The notes under the pieces: model-generated | What the model was told of the DNA's origin: nothing | Databases searched by the model: none | The model's input: only the letters and a program-made list of their open reading frames with translations | Assembly: GCA_022376925.1 (NCBI GenBank) | Contig: JAIOJX010000027.1 | Span: 16,509,471-16,573,470 of the forward strand | From: Tragulus kanchil | Lineage: Eukaryota; Chordata; Mammalia; Artiodactyla; Tragulidae | Direction of reading: 5' to 3' | Length of the DNA stretch: 64,000 bases | In this document: positions 1 to 10,775 of the stretch, piece by piece | Layout: every line of letters starts with the position of its first letter | Numbering within the stretch: the first letter of the stretch is position 1 | Translations under genes and position numbers: made by a program

Positions 1-722
1 CTCGGCGAGCAGCGGGATGTGGGTGCCCGCCACCGTCCCGATCATGGCCCCCGAGAAGACGCTGCAGCACATGAGGCCCCAGAAGCCCGAGGCGAACGTG
101 AAGGCGAACAGGGACACGGTCAGCAGGACGACGCAGACGAGCTCGATGTAGACCTTGCGGATGGGCTCCCGGGTCAGGACCAGCCCCGCCCCGATCCTGC
201 CGACCACCTCGGCGACCGCCATGGCGCACAGCAGGGAGGCCGCGTGGCCGCGGTCCAGGCCCAGGCTGAGCCCCAGGGGGATGATGTACAGGGACGGGGC
301 GAAGAAGCCGAGCGTCACGAAGACCCCGAAGAGCGTGTAGCAGATGAAGCTCTTCTCCCTGAGCACGGAGAAGTCGAGCAGCGGCGCCTTGTGGCGGCCG
401 GGCCGGGCGCCGGGCGGGCCCAGGATCTGCTGCAGGTCGGCCTGGGGCTCCACCTCCACGGCCGCGTGGCCAGGCACGTTTTTCGGTGAGGTAGTGAGTT
501 CCACGCCTGAGTCGATGGAGTCTATGGACGTGCGGGTCTTCTCGTTCTCGAGCATGTTCTGCGCTTCCTTCCGATGCTCGTGGGCGGTGGCCTTGGGGGT
601 CGCCGGCGCCCCGATGACGATGGGTTTGAGCAGCGCCCCGCAGACCACGAGGTTGAGCTGCAGGAGCCCCACGAAGAGCATGCTGTACCGCCAGCCGATG
701 GCCTCCTTCAGGGCCGTGATGG
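1..722 (-). CDS. SLC16A6: SLC16A6 (MCT7) exon coding the large central part, cut by window edge
   Basis: Minus-strand exon with acceptor AG at 724-723. The first two exon bases complete an alanine codon split with the exon at 4086-4214, and 240 open codons follow to base 1. The translation matches mammalian monocarboxylate transporter 7: it includes [15 protein letters not shown] (a membrane helix), the cytoplasmic loop with [18 protein letters not shown], then [15 protein letters not shown] and several more hydrophobic helices, ending at THIPLLAE. By the exon sum this is about residues 169-409 of a family member of roughly 520, so about 110 C-terminal residues and the 3' UTR lie left of the window. 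SLC16A6 is a 12-helix plasma-membrane carrier; the zebrafish orthologue is linked to hepatic beta-hydroxybutyrate export. The loop between helices 6 and 7 is the least conserved part, as usual in this family. No frameshift or stop is seen. Confidence 0.95.
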
Positions 723-847
723 CTGCGGGTGGGCGGGCGTGGAGGAAAGAAAGCCGAGGTCAGAGGGCGGCTCGGGACCCGGGGGCCGGAGAGCGGGAGG
801 AAACACGGATGCGGAGCGGGAGGTCCCGAACGGCGGTCACTCAGCCG

Positions 848-1126
848 GGACGTCCCTGGCGGCCCAGTGGGAGAGAATCCACCTGCCAGTGCAGGGGCCA
901 CGGGTTCCATCCCCGGTCCGGGAAGATCCCACACACCCAGGGGCAGCGAAGCCCGTGGGCCGCAGTGGCTGAAGCCCGGGTGCCCCAGAGCCTGTGCTCT
1001 GCAACAGAGAAGCCCCCGCCGCGAGAAGCCTGCCCACTGCGGCGAGAGAGGAGCCCCCGCTCGCCGCCGCTAGAGAAAGCCCGTGCAGCGATGAAGATCC
1101 AGCGTAGCAAAAAAAGAGAGAAAAGA
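848..1126 (+). mobile_element. CHR-like tRNA-derived SINE
   Basis: Starts with the SINE head at GTCCCTGGCGGCCCAGTGG. It carries a diverged box B and GGTCCGGGAAGATCCCACA, then the long arm ending in CTAGAGAAAGCCCGTGCAGCG and a short A-rich tail. This architecture is that of the CHR family of cetartiodactyl SINEs. The family name is from memory of the consensus. Confidence 0.75.
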
Positions 1127-1428
1127 ATCACTCAGCTGTGGGGATGCAGTCCCCGTCGCTATCCCTGGGGGCTTTCGGGGCTTGAGGGGGAAGGTGTGCA
1201 GGATGAGATGGGACACACATTTTCGGCCCAGGCTTCCCAGAGAGCCCGGCAGAGACACAAGAAATGAACCAACCTCGTGACCCACATCACAGCGCACGGA
1301 AAGTGATCTGCCGGCCCACCGGCCCTCTGCCTCTCTGGGGTCCTAGACCTCGGCCAGGACACGGCCGAGGGCACGCCGCCACGGCGTCCATAGCTGCCGC
1401 TGGGCGGTCACTGCAGACACGAGCGGAT

Positions 1429-3661
1429 CTGACAAGGACGTGTCCGGGAAGCCGGAAACACTGACTCTCCAGCCTTTTCAGCACCGCATTTCCACCCTCT
1501 GAGCGGGATCATTCCCCTTCCACTCCTTCAGCCCTTAGCAGTGCCAGATGAAGGAGAGAATCAACTCAGGGCTGAAAGCTCACAGACTGTCCCGGAGTTA
1601 GCCCGGTCACGCAGGAGCGCCGCACAGGACTGCCGGTGGCCGGGTCGATGCCGTTCTCTGCTTTCTGGTCTGTGGGATGTTCTAACTGCCTTCCTGGCCG
1701 CCCAGAGGCAGCCTGGAGGGGAAGGCAGGACCCTGGCGTGGAGGGGGCTGGGGCCTCAAGCTCCCCAGTGACGAGAGGACCAGGCCCCACAAGATTTCAG
1801 GGATCTTCCTCATCGTTCCAGGAAGGTGAACGGATGTGCACGAGACTTTGATTTCACTGGATTCTCCTTCGCGGAGAGCCGCAGTCAGGTGTAAGAGCTG
1901 CGGGAACATGGCTACCAGGAGACGGGCTCAGGAAGACAGCCCCGTCTTCCGGGGCAGGGGCCGCTTCCATTTACTTTGTCAGCACCTTTCTGCTCCCATC
2001 TCTTCCCCCTCATCCATATGGAAAACTCAGAATCGCAAACTCTTTCAGGCTCGGGTGTTTCCAAGTGCTCTGCCCTCTTCTGGCAGTGACTGGTCTCATT
2101 TTCCCTTCTAACGTTCCCGGGTGCCTGCCCGCCCGCCCGGTATCAGGGATGAGCTAGGGAACAAAGCCAAACAAGATGCAGTTTCTACTTTCAGGGGCTT
2201 CACAGGGCACTGATCTCCCCTCCAGGGTTTATCCTAAATCACTTCAAATCAACCGAAAAGAGGCAAGAATGACAGCTCAGTGCCTGCCCACCCTTCAGCG
2301 AAGTTCAACCATGAACATTCTTCTCTGGTCATTTATAAGCAGGCATCCCTAAATGTGTCTGAACGACCCGCAAAGCTCCAGACGCAACGTATCACCCCCA
2401 AACACGCCGTCTCCCTGAACAGCTCCGCTGACGCTCATGACCCACTCACCAAGGAGCTGCGGAGTGAGAGGAATGGTGGGATTTGCCTCCGGCAGTGGAA
2501 TTCACACGTTCACATTAAGACAGAGATAAGCCAGGGCTGACAAGGACGTGTCCGGGAAGCCGGAAACACTGACTCTCCAGCCTTTTCAGCACCGCATTTC
2601 CACCCTCTGAGCGGGATCATTCCCCTTCCACTCCTTCAGCCCTTAGCAGTGCCAGATGAAGGAGAGAATCAACTCAGGGCTGAAAGCTCACAGACTGTCC
2701 CGGAGTTAGCCCGGTCACGCAGGAGCGCCGCACAGGACTGCCGGTGGCCGGGTCGATGCCGTTCTCTGCTTTCTGGTCTGTGGGATGTTCTAACTGCCTT
2801 CCTGGCCGCCCAGAGGCAGCCTGGAGGGGAAGGCAGGACCCTGGCGTGGAGGGGGCTGGGGCCTCAAGCTCCCCAGTGACGAGAGGACCAGGCCCCACAA
2901 GATTTCAGGGATCTTCCTCATCGTTCCAGGAAGGTGAACGGATGTGCACGAGACTTTGATTTCACTGGATTCTCCTTCGCGGAGAGCCGCAGTCAGGTGT
3001 AAGAGCTGCGGGAACATGGCTACCAGGAGACGGGCTCAGGAAGACAGCCCCGTCTTCCGGGGCAGGGGCCGCTTCCATTTACTTTGTCAGCACCTTTCTG
3101 CTCCCATCTCTTCCCCCTCATCCATATGGAAAACTCAGAATCGCAAACTCTTTCAGGCTCGGGTGTTTCCAAGTGCTCTGCCCTCTTCTGGCAGTGACTG
3201 GTCTCATTTTCCCTTCTAACGTTCCCGGGTGCCTGCCCGCCCGCCCGGTATCAGGGATGAGCTAGGGAACAAAGCCAAACAAGATGCAGTTTCTACTTTC
3301 AGGGGCTTCACAGGGCACTGATCTCCCCTCCAGGGTTTATCCTAAATCACTTCAAATCAACCGAAAAGAGGCAAGAATGACAGCTCAGTGCCTGCCCACC
3401 CTTCAGCGAAGTTCAACCATGAACATTCTTCTCTGGTCATTTATAAGCAGGCATCCCTAAATGTGTCTGAACGACCCGCAAAGCTCCAGACGCAACGTAT
3501 CACCCCCAAACACGCCGTCTCCCTGAACAGCTCCGCTGACGCTCATGACCCACTCACCAAGGAGCTGCGGAGTGAGAGGGGAATGTGGGTCTCCCAGGGG
3601 ATTTGCCTGGCACGGGTCAGTGGAATTCACACGTTCACATTAAGACAGAGATAAGCCAGGG
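1429..3661. repeat. Direct tandem duplication 1, period 1108 bp
   Basis: Copy A is 1429-2536 and copy B is 2537-3661. They are nearly identical except near the end of copy A: copy B has about 17 extra bases around 3579-3620 where copy A reads GAATGGTGGGATTTGCCTCC. It is intronic. Together with the other same-sized duplications this is best read as unmerged contig overlap, with the poorer sequence at the tail of copy A. Confidence 0.97.
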
Positions 3662-4085
3662 ATAAAAACCGCCCTGTGAGATCACACGGTTAGTGAAAGG
3701 GACGTTACCAGCGCAATTTAAACCTTCAGTGAATACGGCTCTTTGGACCAAGGAGAGAAATGAAAGAGTATGAACAGTCCCCAAATCTGTTCTGGAATGA
3801 TGCTTCGAGCTTCCCCACTGAATCTACGCTGAGTGTCTTCCTATGGGTCACAAAGCACTGGGCTCCACTGGGCCGCGGTGCACACACACCTCTCCTCACT
3901 CATGTATGCTTGGGCGAGTTTTAAATGCTTGAACTCCTGAAGGGAGGACAGATCCCGAAAAGCTGCCGGACGAGAGAAGACAATCAGCCTTGCCCTCTGC
4001 ACGATCTGTTAGCCAGAGGTCGGCAAAAGCACCAAGCGAGATGAGCCCGTCCACATCAGCACGCGCGCTCCGTCCGCCCGCTTAC

Positions 4086-4214
4086 CTGGCGCAAAAGCAA
4101 GCATGGCGAAACACTCTCCGGTCGACGCGACCGCCGTGACCATGGAGCGCCTCTTGTCAAAGTACTGGGACAGGATGGTGACCGCGGGCAGGAAGCTGAA
4201 GCAGTACCCCAGAC
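4086..4214 (-). CDS. SLC16A6: SLC16A6 internal coding exon (helices 4-5 region)
   Basis: A 129 bp minus-strand exon, phase 1 at both ends. Acceptor AG lies at 4216-4215 and donor GTAAG begins at 4085. It encodes [18 protein letters not shown] followed by [20 protein letters not shown] and AFAP, about residues 126-168. QYFxKRR followed by a small-residue helix is the second conserved signature of monocarboxylate transporters, before helix 5. The human protein has Gly where this has Asp in YFDKRR (from memory). The exon sits between two of the duplicated blocks but is single copy. Confidence 0.95.
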
Positions 4215-4442
4215 CTGGAACGTCAGCAACGACAGCGCCGTCAGCAAGGCGCCAGCGCCACGAGCCGGCCGCGGCCCGAGGGCGCATTCAGAGATCTGGG
4301 ACCTGGGTGTTTATGTGAAAGGTGATTAAGCCTGGGGAGCCCAGGGATGCATTCTGGAGCAGAGAAAAGCAGGTTTCATCACAGGTCTGGAAGAACTCCA
4401 AGAGCTGTTCTGGGAAACTTGTGGTAAAAAATAAAATAAACG

Positions 4443-4695
4443 GCTTCCCTGATGGTCCAGTGGGTAAGGACACTGCCTTGCAGTGCAAGGGGCGCCGGTT
4501 CGATCCCTGGCCTGCGAAGATCCCACATGCCGCGGAGCGGCTGGACCGATGTGCCCAACTACCGAGCCGGAGCTCTGGAGCGAGTGAGGCCACCGCGATG
4601 GGAGGCCCCCATGGGCCAAAGAGCAAAGATGGAAATGAAAGACCAATAGAAGTGGCCAAAAAAAAAAAAATAATAATAATAATAAAATAAAAAGA
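4443..4695 (+). mobile_element. CHR-like SINE with A-rich/TAA tail
   Basis: Head CTTCCCTGATGGTCCAGTGG, box B GGTTCGATCCC, then GATCCCACATGCCGCGGAGC, the GGGCCAAAGAGCAAAGATGG arm and a poly-A/(TAA)n tail. It lies in an SLC16A6 intron. Its duplicate is at 5536-5784. Confidence 0.85.
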
Positions 4696-4839
4696 AACAG
4701 AAGAAACTGTTCTGTGGAATTTTTCCCCTACTTTTCTGCAGTTTTCCCCTCAAATTTATATAATTCACAATGCATAGAACTTTATCAAATAGTCTTTACA
4801 TAAGACTTATATTTGAAACTAAATGACTTTTTATATGTG

Positions 4840-5098
4840 TAGAAATATATGGAAAAAAAGTATGCAAATCTTAACATCTACACACACATCCACACACACA
4901 TATATATAGTTATGAATAATCTGTGAGTAATGTGTGGACTCCATTGAAAGGGAAAAAGCTTTCTATATATATGTGGATGTATTTTGTTATATATGTATAG
5001 TTTTATATATGTATTTACTTATGGAAAGGGTCACAGAGTCGGACATGACTAAAGTGACTAAGCACACGCACATGCGGAGTTTTATACACTTTTGTGTG
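4840..5098. repeat. AT-rich low-complexity DNA with CA/TA tracts and a Bov SINE tail
   Basis: Short CACACA and TATATA runs are followed at 5029-5068 by CACAGAGTCGGACATGACTA, the typical 3' tail of a BovA/BovB element on the plus strand. The second copy is at about 5928-6184. Confidence 0.6.
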
Positions 5099-5104
5099 CG
5101 TGTG

Positions 5105-5307
5105 TGTGCTCAGCTGCTCCGTCCTGTCCGACTCTGCAAGCCTTCAGAGGGCAGCCCGCCTGGCTCCTTGTCCATGGGATTTTTTTAAGGCCAGCATGCT
5201 GGACGAGGCTTCCATTTCCTCCTCCAGGGGATCTTCCCGACCCAGGGATCAAACCTGTCTCCTGCATGGCAGGTGGATTCTTTACCGCTGAGTCATTGTG
5301 GGAGGCC
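5105..5307 (-). mobile_element. Bov-tA type SINE, reverse orientation
   Basis: Read on the plus strand it runs CTGTCCGACTCTGCAAG, GTCCATGGGATTTTT, CCAGGGGATCTTCCCGACCC, then AACCTGTCTCCTGCATGGCA and TTTACCGCTGAGTC. This is the complement of the ruminant tRNA-Glu-derived SINE. It faces the plus-strand SINE tail just upstream. Confidence 0.85.
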
Positions 5308-5535
5308 ATATATATATATAGAGACAGAGTTATTTATAATCTGTGAGTAATGTATAGACTCCTTTGAAAAGGAAAAAGTTTTCCAAATATATATACATAC
5401 ATATGTGTGTGTGTGTATGTATTTAGTTACAGATATATATATATATATAGTTATGTATGTAGTTATATAGAGAGTTATGTAGAGAATTTCGATAAACATA
5501 TTTTTGTGTGTGTTATGGTATTTAAAGTTACAGAG

Positions 5536-5784
5536 TCCCTGGTGGTCCAGTGGGTAAGGACACCGCCTTGCAGTGCAAGTGGCGCCGGTTCGATCCCTGG
5601 CCTGCGAAGATCCCACATGCCGCGGAGCGGCTGGACCGATGTGCCCAACTACCGAGCCGGAGCTCTGGAGCGAGTGAGGCCACCGCGATGGGAGGCCCCC
5701 ATGGGCCAAAGAGCAAAGATGGAAATGAAAGACCAATAGAAGTGGCCAAAAAAAAAAAAATAATAATAATAATAAAATAAAAAG
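5536..5784 (+). mobile_element. CHR-like SINE (second copy)
   Basis: Duplicate of the element at 4443-4695 produced by the 1.09 kb duplication. Its first bases differ, at the joint. Confidence 0.85.
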
Positions 5785-6190
5785 AAACAGAAGAAACTGT
5801 TCTGTGGAATTTTTCCCCTACTTTTCTGCAGTTTTCCCCTCAAATTTATATAATTCACAATGCATAGAACTTTATCAAATAGTCTTTACATAAGACTTAT
5901 ATTTGAAACTAAATGACTTTTTATATGTGTAGAAATATATGGAAAAAAAGTATGCAAATCTTAACATCTACACACACATCCACACACATATATATAGTTA
6001 TGAATAATCTGTGAGTAATGTGTGACTCCATTGAAAGGAAAAAGCTTTCTATATATATGTGGATGTATTTTGTTATATATGTATAGTTTTATATATGTAT
6101 TTACTTATGGAAAGGGTCACAGAGTCGGACATGACTAAAGTGACTAAGCACACGCACATGCGGAGTTTTATACACTTTTGTGTGCGTGTG

Positions 6191-6393
6191 TGTGCTCAGC
6201 TGCTCCGTCCTGTCCGACTCTGCAAGCCTTCAGAGGGCAGCCCGCCTGGCTCCTTGTCCATGGGATTTTTTTAAGGCCAGCATGCTGGACGAGGCTTCCA
6301 TTTCCTCCTCCAGGGGATCTTCCCGACCCAGGGATCAAACCTGTCTCCTGCATGGCAGGTGGATTCTTTACCGCTGAGTCATTGTGGGAGGCC
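6191..6393 (-). mobile_element. Bov-tA type SINE, reverse orientation (second copy)
   Basis: Identical copy of 5105-5307 from the same 1.09 kb duplication. Confidence 0.85.
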
Positions 6394-7028
6394 ATATATA
6401 TATATAGAGACAGAGTTATTTATAATCTGTGAGTAATGTATAGACTCCTTTGAAAAGGAAAAAGTTTTCCAAATATATATACATACATATGTGTGTGTGT
6501 GTATGTATTTAGTTACAGATATATATATATATATAGTTATGTATGTAGTTATATAGAGAGTTATGTAGGGAGAATTACATAGAGCTAGAGAGCGATGGAC
6601 AGTTCTGTGTGTGTACACGGATAGTCATGTTTAACCTGTGAGTGAGGCTGGCCTCCCTTGAAGAGCAGAGTGTCTCCTCAGAGCCGGAGGTCGGGCACTG
6701 CCCGCTCCAGGTGAGTCCCGGCTTCTCGCCGCCACGCTAGGGAACCTTGGCTAAAGAAATTCAAACCTTATTTTGTGAAAACCGCAGCTCCTGACTGCAA
6801 ACAGTTGCAAAAGAGAAGTTCTTTCTCATTGGTAAATGTTTTTAAAAAATGAGGCCAGAAGGCCCGAGCAGAGGCCCCCGCAGGGCCCCGTCGGGACCGT
6901 GGCTCGGAGGCACCCTCCGTGTTAAAGACGAGAGACGAGAGGGGGACACACACTTGAGACGCGAGGCCCTCCTCCCCCGCCCCGCCCCGGACCCCGCGTC
7001 TCCTGGAGGCCCCGTGAGGCGCACTCAC

Positions 7029-7172
7029 CGGAGACGACGCCGATGGCGAGGTACATGTGGTAGGCCCGCTGCGCGAAGGAGGCCGCCACCATGCCCGCGC
7101 TGACCAGCAGGCCCCCCAGCACCACCACCGGGCGGTGTCCAAACCGGCTGCTCAGGACCGTGGAGAGGGGAG
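7029..7172 (-). CDS. SLC16A6: SLC16A6 second coding exon (helices 2-4 region)
   Basis: A 144 bp minus-strand exon, phase 1 at both ends. Acceptor AG lies at 7174-7173 after a CTCTCCCACCGC tract, and donor GTGAGT begins at 7028. It encodes [20 protein letters not shown], then [15 protein letters not shown], then [13 protein letters not shown]: the end of helix 2, the RFGHR loop and helix 3. This is about residues 78-125 of MCT7. The RFGHR loop and the GMVAASF segment are characteristic of MCT7. The reading frame joins the first coding exon and the 4086-4214 exon without loss. Its 5' (right) 56 bases are repeated at 8298-8354. Confidence 0.95.
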
Positions 7173-7261
7173 CTGCGGTGGGAGAGCAGACGTCTCAGCT
7201 CCCGGGCACCAGCCTGCGCCCCAACCCTGGGATCCCGCCTTTTTCATTTTCACTTTTGAAG

Positions 7262-7412
7262 TCTTTTCTTTTTATTGAAGTGCAGTTGATTTACAACAAA
7301 GTGATTCAGTTATACAAACACATATGTGTGTATTATATGTATGTATATATATACATATATATACAATATATACATACACACACACACACGCACACACACA
7401 CATATATATATA
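7262..7412 (-). repeat. LINE 3' end fragment followed by TA/CA dinucleotide tract
   Basis: TATTGAAGTGCAGTTGATTT and AAGTGATTCAGTTATACA are the complement of a common L1-type 3' end in ruminants. A mixed TATG/TATA/CA tract follows at 7318-7412. The second copy is at about 8450-8590. Confidence 0.6.
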
Positions 7413-7429
7413 TGCTTTAAAATGTTCTT

Positions 7430-7545
7430 TTCTATTTTATTATTACTTTTTGGGCTGCATCAAAGCTTGTGGGATCTTAGTTCCCCAACTAGCGATCCCC
7501 AGTAATGAAACTCAGGAGTCCTAACCACTGGACCAGGCTTCGCCA
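7430..7545 (-). mobile_element. CHR-like SINE fragment, reverse
   Basis: Contains TTTTTGGGCTGC, TTGTGGGATCTTAGTTCCCC and CCTAACCACTGGACCA, the reverse complement of a SINE head and body. The second copy is at 8608-8723. Confidence 0.7.
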
Positions 7546-8297
7546 CACTGGGGTTTATCGGAGGTCACTTAACATGGTTCCCCATGCTAGACAGCGGGGC
7601 CTTGCTGTCGACCTGTCCTACACACGCCGGTTTTCACTGGCTACCCCCACTCCCACGCGGCCCTGCCTCCACTCCCCCTTGGGAACCACAAGTCGATTCT
7701 CTTTGTCTGTGGGCCACTCTAAGAGTCCACTTTTTAAAATACATTTTGGGGGCTCCTTAAAGAGAACGCCAGAGTCACAGTATAAAACTTACATCTATCT
7801 TCTTAGATGACAGATCCTGACTCACCAGGGGCCCTTATAAATGTGGAGATGCATTATATCTATGCTATTCTGTAATACACATGGGATTTCTTATGACTGT
7901 ATATCAGTTTTTTTTTTTTTTTTCTATACTCACTGCTTAGGATTCTTTCTAAAAAGGCTCCATTTAGGGTCAAATTCCACTTGACTTTTTTGCAAATGGT
8001 ATGAAAGTATGGTGAATCTGTTATGCATACCAGAAGGAGGCTAGCTATGGGACAGATAATTCAAAGTGGCTGATGAATTACAGTTGGCATAGCTTCTATG
8101 CACTGTATCCCCAAAGACATTTAAATCTGGAAAATGTTTCCTAATTATATGTTACTTAGGCTACCACTAATAGCGCCTTGAGTTCAGGGAGATAAGGGGG
8201 CCACTAGAGTTGCGGGGAGGAAGACTATCATACATGCTGCAGAGAAAGAGCAAAAGAAAAACAAAAGGACTCAGTTTTGTTAGGGCTGGTGCCAAAA

Positions 8298-8354
8298 GCA
8301 CCCACCACGGCCCCCCCGGGTGTCCAAACCGGCTGCTCAGGACCGTGGAGGGAG
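8298..8354 (-). pseudogene. SLC16A6: Broken partial copy of SLC16A6 second coding exon
   Basis: This minus-strand stretch repeats only the acceptor side of the exon at 7029-7172. The splice acceptor AG is present at 8356-8355, but the copy stops after about 56 bases at the duplication joint and has no donor. Within it GAGAGGGG has become GAGGG (three bases lost), and the part nearest the joint is scrambled (CACCACGGCCCCCCCGGG against CACCACCACCGGGCGG). It cannot act as an exon as it stands and is most likely an assembly duplicate. Confidence 0.85.
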
Positions 8355-8607
8355 CTGCGGTGGAGAGCAGACGTCTCAGCTCCCGGGCACCAGCCTGCGC
8401 CCAACCCTGGGATCCCGCCTTTTCATTTTCACTTTTGAAGTCTTTTCTTTTATTGAAGTGCAGTTGATTTACAACAAAGTGATTCAGTTATACAAACACA
8501 TATGTGTGTATTATATGTATGTATATATATACATATATATACAATATATACATACACACACACACACGCACACACACACATATATATATATGCTTTAAAA
8601 TGTTCTT

Positions 8608-8723
8608 TTCTATTTTATTATTACTTTTTGGGCTGCATCAAAGCTTGTGGGATCTTAGTTCCCCAACTAGCGATCCCCAGTAATGAAACTCAGGAGTCCT
8701 AACCACTGGACCAGGCTTCGCCA
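8608..8723 (-). mobile_element. CHR-like SINE fragment, reverse (second copy)
   Basis: Duplicate of 7430-7545 within duplication 3. Confidence 0.7.
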
Positions 8724-9596
8724 CACTGGGGTTTATCGGAGGTCACTTAACATGGTTCCCCATGCTAGACAGCGGGGCCTTGCTGTCGACCTGTCCTACA
8801 CACGCCGGTTTTCACTGGCTACCCCCACTCCCACGCGGCCCTGCCTCCACTCCCCCTTGGGAACCACAAGTCGATTCTCTTTGTCTGTGGGCCACTCTAA
8901 GAGTCCACTTTTTAAAATACATTTTGGGGGCTCCTTAAAGAGAACGCCAGAGTCACAGTATAAAACTTACATCTATCTTCTTAGATGACAGATCCTGACT
9001 CACCAGGGGCCCTTATAAATGTGGAGATGCATTATATCTATGCTATTCTGTAATACACATGGGATTTCTTATGACTGTATATCAGTTTTTTTTTTTTTTT
9101 TCTATACTCACTGCTTAGGATTCTTTCTAAAAAGGCTCCATTTAGGGTCAAATTCCACTTGACTTTTTTGCAAATGGTATGAAAGTATGGTGAATCTGTT
9201 ATGCATACCAGAAGGAGGCTAGCTATGGGACAGATAATTCAAAGTGGCTGATGAATTACAGTTGGCATAGCTTCTATGCACTGTATCCCCAAAGACATTT
9301 AAATCTGGAAAATGTTTCCTAATTATATGTTACTTAGGCTACCACTAATAGCGCCTTGAGTTCAGGGAGATAAGGGGGCCACTAGAGTTGCGGGGAGGAA
9401 GACTATCATACATGCTGCAGAGAAAGAGCAAAAGAAAAACAAAAAGGACTCAGTTTTGTTAGGGCTGGTGCATATGTATCTCTTAGGTTAGTAGAGTGTA
9501 AACTCACATATTAATACAGTGAATAATGACGTTACTAGGATCATTTTTAAGCAGTGAGTAGACTCAGGCCTTAAGGACCTTAATAATATAGCATGC

Positions 9597-10060
9597 TTTC
9601 TGTACAGTCAACGCTATGGTTTTCCCAGTAGTCATGCATGGATGTGAGAGTCGGACCATAAAGAAGGCTGAGCACCAAAGAACTGATGCTTTCAAATTGT
9701 GGTGCTGAGGAAGCCTCTTGAGCGTCCTTGGGACAGCAAAGAGACCAAACCAGCCAATCCTAAAGGTCATCAACCCTGGACATTCATTGGAAGGAATGAC
9801 GCTGAAGCTCCAATACTTTGGCCACTTGATTTGAAGAGCTGACTCACCGGAAAAGACCCTGAATCTAAGAAAGACTGAGGGCAGAAGGAGAAGGGGGCAA
9901 CAGGGGATGAGAGGGTGGGATGGCATCACCGGCTCAATGGACAGGCGTTTGAGCGACCTCTGGGAGACGGTGAAGGACCGAGGAGCCCGGTGGGCTGCAG
10001 CCCAGGGATCACAAAGAGTCGGGCGTGACTTGGCGACCAAAGGGCAACATCAACAACCTA
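9597..10060 (+). mobile_element. BovB LINE 3' end, degenerate
   Basis: Plus-strand remnant of the C-terminal end of the BovB (RTE-type) second reading frame and 3' tail. Landmarks are GTCATGCATGGATGTGAGAG, CATTCATTGGAAGGAATGAC, GGCAGAAGGAGAAGGGGGC, then GGATGGCATCACCGGCTC and AAAGAGTCGGGCGTGACTTG. Stops and frameshifts make it non-coding. It lies in an SLC16A6 intron. Confidence 0.85.
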
Positions 10061-10086
10061 ACAGCGCCTGGAACAATTATCTTCGG

Positions 10087-10225
10087 TGATTTCGCTGGTG
10101 GCCCAGTAGCTGAGACACTGCATTCCAGGGCAGGGGCCCACGTCCAGTCCCCCGTCAGGGAACTGGATCCCATGTGTAGCAGCTAAGACCCAGCACGGCC
10201 AAAGAAATTAATTAATTAAATCAGT
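10087..10225 (+). mobile_element. CHR-like SINE, short form
   Basis: Head TTTCGCTGGTGGCCCAGTAG, then GTCAGGGAACTGGATCCCAT and a CAGCACGGCCAAAGAAATTA end with an (AATT) tail. Confidence 0.7.
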
Positions 10226-10584
10226 ATTTTTAAAAAGAAGAATTATTTTCTGGTATAATAGTATTAACTGGATATTTCTTGTCACCTGTATTATCTTTGG
10301 TTAGACAAGGGCTAAAAAGTTAAGTTTTGGAATTTTCTTATTTTGGTTACCAAATGTAAAATTTGGGTTCCAGTTCGTGTACGTTATCTTTCCCAGAAAA
10401 TACACATCCTGCCAATTAAGAAATCAAGTATCTTAATCTTCAAACTGGAACTAGGAGTGCCCCCGTGAAACATGCAGAAGACGCTCTCAGGACCCAAGGG
10501 AGAAACTCCGACTTCGGCAGAGAACAGTGGAGCTGCCTCTCTCAGGCAGTACTGGGCAGAAAACTGAGTCCACTTAGACATGCT

Positions 10585-10775
10585 CAGGCCTCCCTGGGCT
10601 CAGATGGTAAAGAATCCGCCTGCAACGCAGGAGACCTGGGTTCGTTCCCTGGGTAGGGAAGACCCCCCGGAGGAGGCAGTGGCACCCACTCCAGTGTTCT
10701 TGCCTGGAGAGTCCCGTGGACAGAGGCGCCTGGAGGTACAGTCCCTGGGGCTGCAGAGTCGGACAGGACGCTTTG
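10585..10775 (+). mobile_element. Bov-tA type SINE
   Basis: Contains AGATGGTAAAGAATCCGCCT, GGAGACCTGGGTTCGTTCCC, CCCACTCCAGTGTTCTTGCC and CAGAGTCGGACAGGACGC in order on the plus strand. Confidence 0.9.

Larger units (their letters stand above)
723..4085 (-). other. SLC16A6: SLC16A6 intron between the 4086-4214 exon and the 1-722 exon
   Basis: Minus-strand intron with donor GT at 4085-4084 and acceptor AG at 724-723. It holds one SINE (848-1126) and the first 1.1 kb direct duplication (1429-3661). Without that duplication the intron would be about 2.25 kb. I see no other genes in it. Confidence 0.85.
4446..6566. repeat. Direct tandem duplication 2, period about 1088 bp
   Basis: Copy A is 4446 to about 5481 (its last 50 bases before 5536 no longer match well) and copy B is 5536 to about 6566. 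The copies differ by a two-base CA step in a CA tract (4883-4902 against 5971-5988), by single-G losses, and by scrambled sequence next to the joint. It is intronic. Confidence 0.96.
7117..9471. repeat. Direct tandem duplication 3, period about 1181 bp
   Basis: Copy A is about 7117-8297 and copy B about 8298-9471. The joint cuts through an SLC16A6 exon. Differences sit mainly in the first 150 bases of copy B: a GAGAGGGG run shortened, GGG to GG, CCCC to CCC, TTTTT to TTTT twice. One A is missing near the tail of copy A (about 8268). The long TA/CA tract inside matches in both copies. Confidence 0.96.
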
